DNA of 64,000 bases from Sphingobium sp. D43FB (GTDB lineage: Bacteria > Pseudomonadota > Alphaproteobacteria > Sphingomonadales > Sphingomonadaceae): NCBI RefSeq assembly GCF_002312805.1, contig NZ_NMUA01000023.1, positions 1 to 64,000 on the forward strand. Reading direction: 5' to 3'. A model generated the notes under the pieces. The model was not told the origin of the DNA. It searched no databases and saw only the letters and a list, made by a program, of their open reading frames with translations. This document shows, piece by piece, positions 1 through 7,621 of the stretch; the first letter of the stretch is position 1, and each line of letters begins with the position of its first letter. The translations under genes and the position numbers were made by a program.

Positions 1-2
1 AT

Positions 3-102
3 CAGCGACAATCAGAGCGAAGAATCGCCCTTGCCAGCGACAATCTAACCCGGCACCATGAACCCGCCGCGACAATCTGTTCTCATCCTGATAGTCGCTG
101 AC
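3..102. repeat. Cluster of GCGACAAT repeats, three direct and one inverted
   Basis: The motif gcgacaatc/t occurs at about 5-13, 37-45 and 69-77. An inverted variant, tgatagtcgctgac, lies at 89-102, and its reverse complement matches the first copy except for one base. The copies are about 32 bp apart, which is close to three helical turns. Such spacing suits a DNA-binding protein that recognises repeated sites, for example a replication or partition protein or a recombinase. No gene explains the array. The assignment to any function is inference. Confidence 0.5.
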
Positions 103-105
103 CTC

Positions 106-633
106 TCACCCAGATCGTCGCGCTATAGGGGTGGACGTGAGGCCGATGTCACGCAGCGCGAAGGGCAGGCCGAGCCAGGGCAGGATACTGCCGTCGGCCC
201 GGGCGTGTTGGCGAACCTGGTCGAGCGCGCGGATGAGGGCAGGGTGCTCGATAGCAGCTGCGGGCTCGCTGATTAAGGTGGGCAGCGCGTCGCGCCAGGC
301 AAGCGGGTCGGGTTTGGCCAGCTCTTCACGCCAGGCCTCGAAGCTGTCAAACAGGTCGAGGTTTGTCGAACGGAGCGGCCGACCCGGGATCTGGAGCCCG
401 CAGCCCCAGGAAAATACGTCGATCTCGTCGATTTCTGCCGACTGCAGCTGGAGCGCGCGCGCATAGCCCGACCACGCCGCGCGCCGCGTCCATGCGGAAG
501 CCACAGAACTCACGCACATACGGGCATACAGGCGCGAAATCGCGCCTGTACAAGCCGCTATGGCGGCGACCATTTTCGGGGTATAATCGGGGCCGTAACG
601 GGCAGGGGAGGACGCACTGTTCACACCCAACAA
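106..633 (-). pseudogene. Truncated DUF1612/HTH (RHE_PE00001-like) protein, N-terminal part
   Basis: The 175-residue frame contains the block AWSGYARALQLQSAEIDEID followed by FSWGCGLQIPGRPLRST and WRDALPT. From memory these are characteristic of DUF1612/helix-turn-helix proteins common on rhizobial and sphingomonad replicons. Full-length members are around 350 residues and end with a winged or HTH DNA-binding segment. Here the frame stops shortly after a TSTP segment, so the whole C-terminal half is missing. The first part of the frame (about 20 residues) is not family-like, and the true start is unclear. It is best read as a remnant of a regulator. Family assignment is from recalled similarity only. 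Confidence 0.5.
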
Positions 634-741
634 TGAACTGAAACCACATCTCAGTAAAGTATGCTGTTAGACATAGTGTTGATAATGGATGCTTATCACT
701 AGTATATACATTCAAAGACGCGTCGGTTATCGCTGGGCACC

Positions 742-1203
742 ATGAACGAACCGACTCTCCGCCGCGCCATTTCCGCGGACGTTCCCGAGATCCGGGCGCT
801 GGTGCAGCGCGCCTATGCGCCGTGGCTCGCGGTGACACCGCGGCCGCCGCGCCCTGTCACCGCCGATTACGATCGCGCCGTTCGCGACCATCGCTTCGAC
901 CTGCTCGTCGACAGGGGGACACTTGTCGCGCTGATCGAGACCGTGCCGGAGGACGCTGAGCTTTTGATCATCAATGTCGCGGTCGACCCCGACCGGCAGC
1001 GCGAGGGGCTGGGGATCCGTCTGATGCGCCATGCCGAGGCGGTCGCGCGCACCGCGGGCCTTCAGGGAACGCGGCTCACTACCAACACGCTGATGGCGGC
1101 GAATATCGGGCTCTACGAGCGCCTCGGCTACACGCAGGAGCGGGACGTGGATCATGGCGGGGGCATGGTCGCGGTCCACATGGTTCTCCGCTTCGCACCA
1201 TGA
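742..1203 (+). CDS. GNAT-family N-acetyltransferase
   Basis: This 153-aa protein has the GNAT fold pattern. It opens with an N-terminal strand (TLRRAISADVPEIRALVQRAY) and contains the acetyl-CoA pyrophosphate loop as VDPDRQREGLGIRLM (Q/R-x-x-G-x-G/A type) near residues 85-100. The C-terminus holds the usual NTLMAANIGLYERLGY helix-strand. It should move an acetyl group from acetyl-CoA to an amine, but the substrate cannot be read from sequence. The stop overlaps the start of the recombinase gene in an ATGA, so the two are probably co-translated. The upstream 100 bases are AT-rich and contain GATAA-7-TTATC, a possible promoter or operator. Confidence 0.85.
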   Translation: MNEPTLRRAISADVPEIRALVQRAYAPWLAVTPRPPRPVTADYDRAVRDHRFDLLVDRGTLVALIETVPEDAELLIINVAVDPDRQREGLGIRLMRHAEAVARTAGLQGTRLTTNTLMAANIGLYERLGYTQERDVDHGGGMVAVHMVLRFAP

Positions 1204-2351
1204 CCCGCGGGGCCGTCACCGGGGGTCACGCGCTGGCCCGTCTCTCGGCCGATCCCGCCGATCTGGTCGGCGATGTGCGCGCCCTGGTCGGCGCCGCGAC
1301 CCCGATCGACGAAGCCCTCCTCGACGCGGCGCTGCGGGGCTGGTCGGCCAATACCCGCCGCGCTTTCCGCTCGGACCTGACTTTGTGGGGGCTGTGGTGC
1401 CGCAAGCGCCGCGTGGCGGCGGCCGAGGCGACGCCCGCGTTGGTCGCCGCCTGGGTGCGGACGCTGGCCGGCATCGATCCATCGGACGAAAAGCAGCGCG
1501 CGATGGCGACGATCGAACGCTATCTTGTGCATGTCGGGTGGGCCTATCGCATGGCGGGGCTTGCCGACCCGACCGATGCGCCGCTGGTCAAGCTCGAGAA
1601 GAAGGCGGCGCGCAAGAGCCTCGGCGTGCGCCAGCGCCAGGCGCGCGCGATCCGGTTCAAGGGCGATATCGCTGATTTCGACAGTCCGGCCTCGGGCGTG
1701 TGCCTCGCCCATCTGCTCAAGGCCTGCCGCCGCGACGAGCTCGGCCTGCGCGACGCGGCGCTGCTGCGCGTCGCCTATGACGCCGGCTGCCGGCGGTCGG
1801 AACTGGTGGCGATCCTTGTTCAGCATATCGAGAAGGATGCGCAAGGGGCGGGGACGCTGTTCATTCCTTCGTCGAAGACCGATCAGGCGGGGGAGGGGGC
1901 TTGGGCCTATCTGTCGCCGGTGACGATGGCGGCGATCGCGCGCTGGCGCGACAAGGCCGATATCCGAAAAGGTCCCCTGTTCCGCCGGGTCGAGACCCAT
2001 TTTGACGGGTCGGTCGCCGCGATCGGCAGCGCCGCGCTCCATCCCAACAGCATCACGTTGATCTATAAACGGCTCATTCGCGCCGCCCATGCGAAAAAGC
2101 TGCTGGGCGAGATGAGCGACGCCGAGCTCGAGCGGTGGGTGACGGCGGTCTCGTCGCACTCGATCCGGGTCGGGGTGGCGCAGGACAATTTTGCCGTAGG
2201 GGAGGGGCTGCCGGCGATCATGCAGGCCTATCGCTGGCGCGATCCCAGGACCGTGCTGCGCTACGGCGCGAAGCTTGCGCCGAAAAGCGGGGCGAGCGCC
2301 CGGATGGCGGCACGCATGGCGGTCTCATCCCCAGAGGCAGGAGAGGGGTAG
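1200..2351 (+). CDS. Tyrosine recombinase / site-specific integrase
   Basis: The 383-aa protein has an N-terminal SAM-like DNA-binding half (the NTRRAFRSDLTLW segment) and a C-terminal catalytic half. Visible catalytic residues are the first arginine (GCRRSEL, Arg198), the H-x-x-R pair in HSIRVG (His320, Arg323), a Trp at the second His/Trp position (YRWRD, Trp346) and the nucleophile in VLRYGAKL (Tyr355). All active-site positions look intact, so it should cut and rejoin DNA. Its start overlaps the acetyltransferase stop by four bases. Its last 27 bases overlap the 3' end of the opposing ATPase gene. No att site or tRNA target was recognised beside it. Confidence 0.9.
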   Translation: MTRGAVTGGHALARLSADPADLVGDVRALVGAATPIDEALLDAALRGWSANTRRAFRSDLTLWGLWCRKRRVAAAEATPALVAAWVRTLAGIDPSDEKQRAMATIERYLVHVGWAYRMAGLADPTDAPLVKLEKKAARKSLGVRQRQARAIRFKGDIADFDSPASGVCLAHLLKACRRDELGLRDAALLRVAYDAGCRRSELVAILVQHIEKDAQGAGTLFIPSSKTDQAGEGAWAYLSPVTMAAIARWRDKADIRKGPLFRRVETHFDGSVAAIGSAALHPNSITLIYKRLIRAAHAKKLLGEMSDAELERWVTAVSSHSIRVGVAQDNFAVGEGLPAIMQAYRWRDPRTVLRYGAKLAPKSGASARMAARMAVSSPEAGEG

Positions 2352-3569
2352 AGCGGCGAGATTATCTCCGAAGCCAATCGCCTGGTTATGGTCGTAGAGC
2401 ACAGCACCGAAGGCGAACCTGTCGCCCGTGGCGGCCGCAAGCTTGCGCAAGCCGGCGAAATCGCCGGCTCGCACCGTCGCCGCAGCCTTAATTTCTAACC
2501 CGACGACCTGCCCGGCCCGGTTCTCGATGACGATGTCGACCTCGTCCAGCTCCTTGTCGCGGAAGTGGCTCAAGGAGAAGCGGTCATCGGACCAGTGCGT
2601 AGCCTTGAGGACTTCCGAATAGACGAAGGTTTCCAGTATGGCACCGAAATGCGAGCGGTCCGCAGCAAGTTTCTCAGGCGTGATGCCTCGCAGCGCGGCA
2701 AGAAGACCTGAGTCGAGGAAATGCAGCTTGGGTTTTTTTATCAGCCGTTTGAGGGCATTGTTGTGCCAAGGGGGCAAGCTGCGCACGAGAAAGAGTTGTT
2801 CGAAGATCGCCGTGTATTTTTGTGTGGTGACATGATTGAGGCCAAGGCTCGCGCCAACGCCGGCGTGGTTGACCAGTTGCCCGGAATGGACGGCCAGGGC
2901 GCGCAAGAGACGGGGCATACGTTCAAGCTGGTCGATATTGGCGACGTCGCGGACGTCGCGTTCGACGATGGCGTCGACGTAGTTTTCGTACCAATCCTGG
3001 CGGCGGAGCCAGCTTTTGCGGCCAATGGCTTCCGGATAGCCGCCAGCAAGGACGAGGTCGACGAGGTCCCCGCCGATCCGCAGCGTTCCGGAAACCGGCG
3101 TTCGGCTCGCGAACAGCGAGGCCAGGAAGCGCGGCGGGGGCTGCGCGAGGATCTCCGATTGGGCAAGGGGTAGCAGGCGGATAATCTCCATCCTCCCGGC
3201 GAGCGAGTCCGCTATGCGGGGTAGCGTCATCAGATTTGCGGATCCGGTGAGCAGGAAGCGCCCGGGCCGGGGATCCCGATCGACGCTCTCCTTGATCGCC
3301 AGGAGGAGATCGGGAGCCCGCTGAACCTCGTCTATGATGGCCTGATCGAGATCGCGCACGAGGCCAGCCGGGTCAGCGCGGGCGGCCGACAGGGTTGTGG
3401 CGTCATCGAGCGTCAGATAGGTGCGGCCTTTTTCGGAGAGCGAGCGGGCGAGCGTTGTTTTGCCTGCCTGGCGGGGGCCAGCAAGCAGAACAACTCTCGT
3501 GTCCTGCAGGGCTTCCAGGATGCGCTGGGTGGAATGGCGGGGTAGCATGTCTGACTGAAACAGAGCCAT
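2325..3569 (-). CDS. AAA_14 ATPase with DUF4143 C-terminal domain
   Basis: This 414-aa protein has Walker A GPRQAGKT (Lys37) and Walker B AIIDEVQRAP (Asp80-Glu81), followed by a sensor-like FLLTGSANL. The C-terminal half carries the DUF4143 pattern, including HFLDSGLLAAL and a PD-(D/E)XK-like tail (SHFRDKELDEVDIVIE then VGLEIKAAAT) near residues 335-375. Such ATPases are frequent single genes in bacterial chromosomes and mobile DNA. Some are linked to toxin or conflict roles, but the function is unknown. No good ribosome site is seen before the chosen ATG; a second Met is seven codons in. It converges on and slightly overlaps the integrase. Confidence 0.85.
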   Translation of the reverse strand: MALFQSDMLPRHSTQRILEALQDTRVVLLAGPRQAGKTTLARSLSEKGRTYLTLDDATTLSAARADPAGLVRDLDQAIIDEVQRAPDLLLAIKESVDRDPRPGRFLLTGSANLMTLPRIADSLAGRMEIIRLLPLAQSEILAQPPPRFLASLFASRTPVSGTLRIGGDLVDLVLAGGYPEAIGRKSWLRRQDWYENYVDAIVERDVRDVANIDQLERMPRLLRALAVHSGQLVNHAGVGASLGLNHVTTQKYTAIFEQLFLVRSLPPWHNNALKRLIKKPKLHFLDSGLLAALRGITPEKLAADRSHFGAILETFVYSEVLKATHWSDDRFSLSHFRDKELDEVDIVIENRAGQVVGLEIKAAATVRAGDFAGLRKLAAATGDRFAFGAVLYDHNQAIGFGDNLAALPLSCLWG

Positions 3570-3698
3570 CGACTCGATGAAAGGGAATTAGCGTCTATCT
3601 GAAATCACAATGCTGGCCAAATGAAATCGGAAATGAGGGTTCGATCTCAGAATACGGGAGCAACCGAACGGATGACCCCGTGTGATGGAATGTGACGA

Positions 3699-3909
3699 AT
3701 GGCCATAATCGGCTACGCGCGCGTCTCGACCGACGAACAGGACACAGCGGCCCAGCTCAGCGCGCTGCGCGCCGAAGGCTGCACGGCGATCCTCGAAGAC
3801 AAGGCGAGCGGGGGTGCAGCCGGGATCGCCGAACCTAGCGCGGGCACTCGAGCGTGTGCGTCAAGGCGATACGGGGTCGTTACATAGAACGGACCTAGAT
3901 ATACGCTAA
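3699..3909 (+). pseudogene. Frameshifted serine resolvase, N-terminal fragment
   Basis: The frame starts MAIIGYARVSTDEQD with the catalytic serine in RVST, then AQLSALRAEGC, which is the resolvase/invertase N-terminus. After KASGG the reading frame slips. SRDR is readable one frame over and PNLARALERVRQGDT in another, so at least two small indels are present. Nothing of the C-terminal HTH remains. It was probably the resolvase of a Tn3-type or similar element. The inverted-repeat element just downstream fits that origin. Confidence 0.8.
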
Positions 3910-3949
3910 GGCCCGGCGACCGATAAGACGACGCCTGACGGCAAACATC

Positions 3950-4100
3950 TCAGACTGTCCGAAAACTCCGCTAGCTGCCAGAATGGCGCAATATCATGTT
4001 GTAACCTTGGAAAAACGCGTAATGATCCTTTACTATCTTCTTTATCACTGATCGAATCTTATAATTGGCGACAGCGCCCGTGAGTTTTCGGACGGTCTGA
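3950..4100. mobile_element. 151-bp MITE-like element bounded by 19-bp inverted repeats
   Basis: Bases 3950-3968 read tcagactgtccgaaaactc. The reverse complement of 4082-4100 is the same except for one base (18/19). The interior is AT-rich for this window and has no reading frame of note. The core cgaaaactc also occurs in terminal repeats of the Tn3 family, and a broken resolvase lies 40 bases to the left. A non-autonomous Tn3-derived element is therefore the favoured reading. No clear 5-bp target duplication was found. Confidence 0.55.
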
Positions 4101-4439
4101 CCTGTTTGTTGGTCACTGGGAGGGGTGGTGATCTTGGGTGGAAACGGAACGTCTGCTCTGAGGACCTGAAGCTATGAAACCGCCAGCAGGTGGCGTTTTA
4201 CCTCGACCGCGACACTATCGGCATGCGTTTCAGCAAGGTCGTGATCCGCGCCGGAGAAAATGCAACAGCATGCCGACGCCTCATAGGGAATGCTCGTGGC
4301 CGGGCCGGAGGTAAAGAGCCGTGAAAGCCGCGTTCGGCTGCGGTGCTCGTGCGGGATATCCGACGCGGCTTGACGAGAAGGCGATATGTGGACGACCTAA
4401 TCGCTCTTGTGGCAATAAATTATTGGCAGAGGAGCGCTC
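4101..4439. other. Intergenic region before the universal stress gene
   Basis: No supported gene is seen. A short hairpin-forming sequence, CGCCA-gcagg-TGGCG followed by TTTT, lies near 4180 and could act as a weak terminator. The last 40 bases supply an AT-rich stretch and a gaggag ribosome site for the stress protein. Confidence 0.4.
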
Positions 4440-4889
4440 ATGTACAATCGCATACTCATCTCAACAGACGGATCGGAAGTCGGGCAAAAGGGCGTTGATC
4501 ATGGCATTGCCCTTGCAAAGGCACTAGGGATCGAGGCTACCGTGGTCACCGTGACCGAGCGGTTCCCGGTCTACTCCAGCGGAGTCGGCTACGATCTTTC
4601 CTGGAGCGACACGGTGTTGGCTGAATATTCCGATGGTCAGAAAAAGGCGGCCGACGGGATTCTCGCTAGCGTCAGGCAAACCGCCGAACGTCTTGGCGTG
4701 TCGGCCGAGACCCTTCATGTTCCAGATGCTCAAGTGGCCGAGGCGATCATTGCCGCCGCGCGTGAGCGTAATTGCGGTCTCATCGTCATGGCCTCGCACG
4801 GGCGGAGGGGACTGGGGCGTCTGATGCTCGGAAGCAAGACGTCAGAGGTGCTGGCACACAGCGAGATCCCGGTGCTTGTTGTGCGCTGA
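4440..4889 (+). CDS. Universal stress protein, single UspA domain
   Basis: A 149-aa single-domain UspA protein. It begins MYNRILISTDGSEVGQKG (phosphate-loop aspartate in STDGS). It ends with the nucleotide-binding block MASHGRRGLGRLMLGS and IPVLVVR, so it belongs to the ATP-binding subgroup (G-x2-G-xn-GS). It is cytosolic and thought to help cells survive starvation, low oxygen or other stress. A good ribosome site (gaggagcgctc) precedes the ATG. It stands alone between a mobile-element scar and gene debris. It is not a close duplicate of the two-domain Usp further along. Confidence 0.92.
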   Translation: MYNRILISTDGSEVGQKGVDHGIALAKALGIEATVVTVTERFPVYSSGVGYDLSWSDTVLAEYSDGQKKAADGILASVRQTAERLGVSAETLHVPDAQVAEAIIAAARERNCGLIVMASHGRRGLGRLMLGSKTSEVLAHSEIPVLVVR

Positions 4890-5151
4890 ACCGTTTGCCG
4901 GTCGGGCTGGTGGCGGGACGTTGTTGGTTGTCTTGAAGGCATAGCGTGGAAAGTACGCTAGGCAACGCTAAGCAAGAACAAAGGGGGTTTAGGCGCGGCC
5001 GAAAGAAATCTGGAATGAATCGGCTCAAAGCCTAGCCCGATGCCGATACCAGCCAAGCTGGCTCGAATATACGTTCGTCACTTGACCTAGCGTTGGAGAA
5101 GGGCGGTATCCGAATTGGGAACTCTGGTCGCTATACGGCGATAGAAGATAT

Positions 5152-5320
5152 TCAGATACTTCCAGTGAGCCATCTGGATAGCTGACTCTTGGGATTGCCG
5201 AGGAGGGATGGCGTTGGCCCCTCCTCGGCACTGACGCCAGCGCGCAGGTAGCAGATATGATTAGCGCTTCGCGCCGCGTCCTCGACGTCGTGTGACACGA
5301 AGATAATGAGCATGGTAGTC
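5152..5320 (-). pseudogene. ABC transporter ATPase, C-terminal fragment
   Basis: The minus strand translates to LIIFVSHDVEDAARSANHI followed by CYLRAG and a tail ending in WLTGSI and a stop. VSHD is the ABC H-loop with its switch histidine, and the rest is the usual post-H-loop helix and strand. Walker A, signature and Walker B are absent. It is a cut-off 3' end, with substrate unknown. Confidence 0.6.
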
Positions 5321-5337
5321 GAGGCTCTGATCTCAGC

Positions 5338-5544
5338 GAGCAGCGCACCAAGGCGGCGTTCCTGTCCGCGCGCAATGACGCGCTCGCCAACGTCGCGATC
5401 ATAGCAGCCGGGGCCGCGACGGCCTTCCTTTGGCGCTCTGCTTGGCCCGATATCATCGTTGGCCTAACTATCGCGCTGATGAACGCCGATGCGGCGCGCG
5501 AGGTGTGGACTGCGGCCCGAAAGGAACATCGAGCTGCGGCCTGA
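5338..5544 (+). pseudogene. CDF cation efflux (CzcD/DmeF-like) C-terminal fragment
   Basis: The plus strand reads RTKAAFLSARNDALANVAII, then a hydrophobic stretch with SAWPDIIVGLTIALMNADAA and a short tail to a TGA. This matches the end of the last transmembrane helices of cation diffusion facilitators (the SRNDxxxN and AWPDxIV motifs). Everything upstream is lost and the sequence abuts the ABC fragment on the other strand. It suggests that a further metal exporter once lay beside the czc block. Confidence 0.65.
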
Positions 5545-5555
5545 TGGCGGCGCGC

Positions 5556-5665
5556 TTAAATTAGCACCCGCTCAACCTCGTCCAGCGTCACGTCGTCGGG
5601 CCGGCGATCGTAGAGCTGGGTGGTGCGGGTCTAGGCGTGGTTCGCCATCGTCGCGGCAATTGGTC
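5556..5665 (-). pseudogene. Tyrosine recombinase C-terminal fragment with in-frame stop
   Basis: The minus strand gives MANHA-stop-TRTTQLYDRR, then DDVTLDEVERVLI and TAA. This is the typical end of phage-type integrases (nucleophile Tyr in TQLYDRR). A TAG replaces the residue before TRTT. Only the last 35 codons survive. Confidence 0.7.
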
Positions 5666-5924
5666 ACTTCGGTCACGAAGGAACAGGCGTGTAATAATCG
5701 AAGTGGCACGGCTTCTCACAGATGGTAGGCTAGTTCTCCAGCAGAGACATCATAGTAGGGTGTTCAGGAGGAGGCCGGTGTAAATCATAACTGTCGCGGC
5801 AGACTGCACCCAAACCCTCAACAACTTTCCATCAATTTTAGGTGTATGATATAACGCCTCGTCAAATGCCAAATCAGCAAAGGGAATCCTTTTCTGAACT
5901 TGTCGACGTGCTATAGGGCGTCCG
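5666..5924. other. Region upstream of the czc block; possible minus-strand gene tail
   Basis: No intact gene. On the minus strand, 5750 to about 5920 reads as a plausible protein end (FADLAFDEALYHTPKIDGK, then LLRVWVQSAATVM and a stop) with AT-rich codon use unlike its neighbours. It may be the tail of an unknown displaced gene. The promoter of the metal block should also lie here. Confidence 0.35.
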
Positions 5925-6260
5925 ATGGGACGCTTGCTGGCCTTGGCTTTGATGTGCTTGATCTCGCTGTCGTTGATGGCTGGCACGGTCGCGCACGCCG
6001 CCGAACCCATCGGTTGCCTTGACTCGGATATCGCGGCGGGCATCGGCCACGCCGATGGCGACCGCGATCAGGTTCCGTCTGACGATGGAAAGGCGGTGCC
6101 GCACCATCACGGCGGTTGCCACGGCCACCAAGTCGGTGAGCCAGTGAAGGAAGGGTTCGCCACCCAAGTGCATCTGCGCACTGCGCCGCGCTTGCTTCCG
6201 AATGCGAAGGATCGCGTTTCCACCTCGACCGATCCGGCTTACCGCCCTCCATGGGCCTGA
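5925..6260 (+). CDS. Small exported His-rich protein preceding czcCBA
   Basis: This 111-aa protein has a clear signal peptide (MGRLLALALMCLISLSLMAG, then VAHAAE with cleavage near residue 26). The mature part contains HHHGGCHGH, a likely metal-binding cluster. Position and features resemble the small periplasmic CzcI-like proteins that precede czcCBA in other bacteria. Those modulate or buffer metal in the periplasm, but sequence identity to them was not established. It lies 59 bases before the outer-membrane gene and is probably the first gene of the operon. Confidence 0.7.
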   Translation: MGRLLALALMCLISLSLMAGTVAHAAEPIGCLDSDIAAGIGHADGDRDQVPSDDGKAVPHHHGGCHGHQVGEPVKEGFATQVHLRTAPRLLPNAKDRVSTSTDPAYRPPWA

Positions 6261-6319
6261 CGATTCCAGCCTAGCCCCGTCCTCGGGGCTCCCTCGGAAT
6301 TGTCAGGAGTCTTTCTATC

Positions 6320-7621
6320 ATGCACCGATTTCTCGCGGCTCTGCTGGCCGCGACCGCTTGCGCGAGTATCGCGCAGGCTCAAACCGCGCCGCCGGCTGAA
6401 GCCGGCCCGACACAGCCCCAAAGCTCGTCGCCGGGCCTAGCCGGTCCGGCTTTCACCGTTGACCGCGCGCTCGAACTTGCGGGCGTCGTATCGCCATCCC
6501 TTGAGGCGGCCTCGGCGGACGTCCGCGCGGCCGAAGCCGGACGTCGGGTTGCGGGGCTGCGGCCCAACCCCAGTGTTACCGTCGAGGCTGAGAACGTCGC
6601 CGGCTCCGGCCAGTATAGAAGCACACAGAGCCTCGAAACGACGACATCGCTCACACTGCCGATCGAACTCGGCGGCAAGCGATCGGCGCGGATCGCGGTC
6701 GCGGATGCGCGGACCGATCGAGCGACAATACTGGCCGCGATCGCGCAAGCCGATCTCCGGCTCAGTGTCATACGCGCCTATGCCGAGGCGGGCGGTGCGG
6801 AGCGTCGGCTTTTGACCGCCCGCGATCAGGCCCGCATAGCGAACGAAGCGCTGCGAGCCGCCCAGGTCCGTGTGCAGGCGGGCCGCGCGTCGCCGATCGA
6901 AGTGCAACGCGCCGACGTCGCGCGGATCAACGCCGACGCCGCGCTGGTGCGGGAAGAGCGCGCCGTCGAAGTCGCGCGTTTCAGTCTGTCTCGCATCATC
7001 GGTCAGCCGATCTCGGGACCGCTCGATGTGGGCTGGTTCGGCAATATCCCGACCGCTTATGGCCCGCTTCGGCCAATTGAAAGCGCTGGAACGCTCGTGA
7101 TGGCGGCCACCAATGCCGACCTTGCCATCGCCGATGCCGGCGTGCGCCTTGCCCGCTCCCAGCGCGTTCCCGATCTGACGCTTGGGGCCGGCGCTCGCCG
7201 GTTTGAGCAGACCAACGACACGGCGGCGATCTTCAGCCTGTCGATCCCGATCCCGCTGTTCAACAACGGACGGGCGGCGCTGTCGCAAGCGACCGCTGAG
7301 CGGCAGCGTGCCGATGCGCAGCGGCGCGTCACCGCGCTTGATGTGGATCAGGCAATCGCGCGCGCCCAAGCGGATGCCGCCAATGCAGCGACCAGTGCGG
7401 CGGCCGCTAGCGGCCCCGCGCTTGCAGCGGCCGAAGAAGCCGCGCGCATCGCGCGCATCGGGTATCGCGAGGGCAAGTTCGGCCAGCTCGACTTACTCGA
7501 TGCCGAACGGACGCTCGCTGCGACGCGGGCGGCGGCGATCGACGCGCTGCTCTCCTACCACATCGCCCAGGCGCAGCTTGAGCGGCTTACCGCCCGCGCG
7601 CCGGTCACACAGGGGGAATGA
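6320..7621 (+). CDS. czcC: TolC-family outer membrane channel of metal RND efflux
   Basis: The 433-aa protein has a signal peptide (AALLAATACASIAQAQ) and two repeated OEP domains, with alpha-barrel helices such as TDRATILAAIAQADLRLSVI and YREGKFGQLDLLDAERTL. It should form the outer-membrane tunnel of a tripartite exporter. Two following genes supply the adaptor and pump with overlapping or near-touching ends, so the three are one operon. Whether it handles Co/Zn/Cd or another divalent metal is inferred from the pump type. The symbol is given by position and family. Confidence 0.88.
   Translation: MHRFLAALLAATACASIAQAQTAPPAEAGPTQPQSSSPGLAGPAFTVDRALELAGVVSPSLEAASADVRAAEAGRRVAGLRPNPSVTVEAENVAGSGQYRSTQSLETTTSLTLPIELGGKRSARIAVADARTDRATILAAIAQADLRLSVIRAYAEAGGAERRLLTARDQARIANEALRAAQVRVQAGRASPIEVQRADVARINADAALVREERAVEVARFSLSRIIGQPISGPLDVGWFGNIPTAYGPLRPIESAGTLVMAATNADLAIADAGVRLARSQRVPDLTLGAGARRFEQTNDTAAIFSLSIPIPLFNNGRAALSQATAERQRADAQRRVTALDVDQAIARAQADAANAATSAAAASGPALAAAEEAARIARIGYREGKFGQLDLLDAERTLAATRAAAIDALLSYHIAQAQLERLTARAPVTQGE

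Noticed and set aside
1152-2159. Long open frame antisense to the integrase gene
   Set aside because: High-GC coding DNA often leaves a long open antisense frame. This one is Arg/Gly/Pro-rich, has no motif, and the sense strand carries a complete recombinase active site.
5085-5115. TTGACCTAG... as a MerR-type metal promoter
   Set aside because: The dyad is poor and no intact gene follows. The adjacent CDF and ABC sequences are only gene tails.
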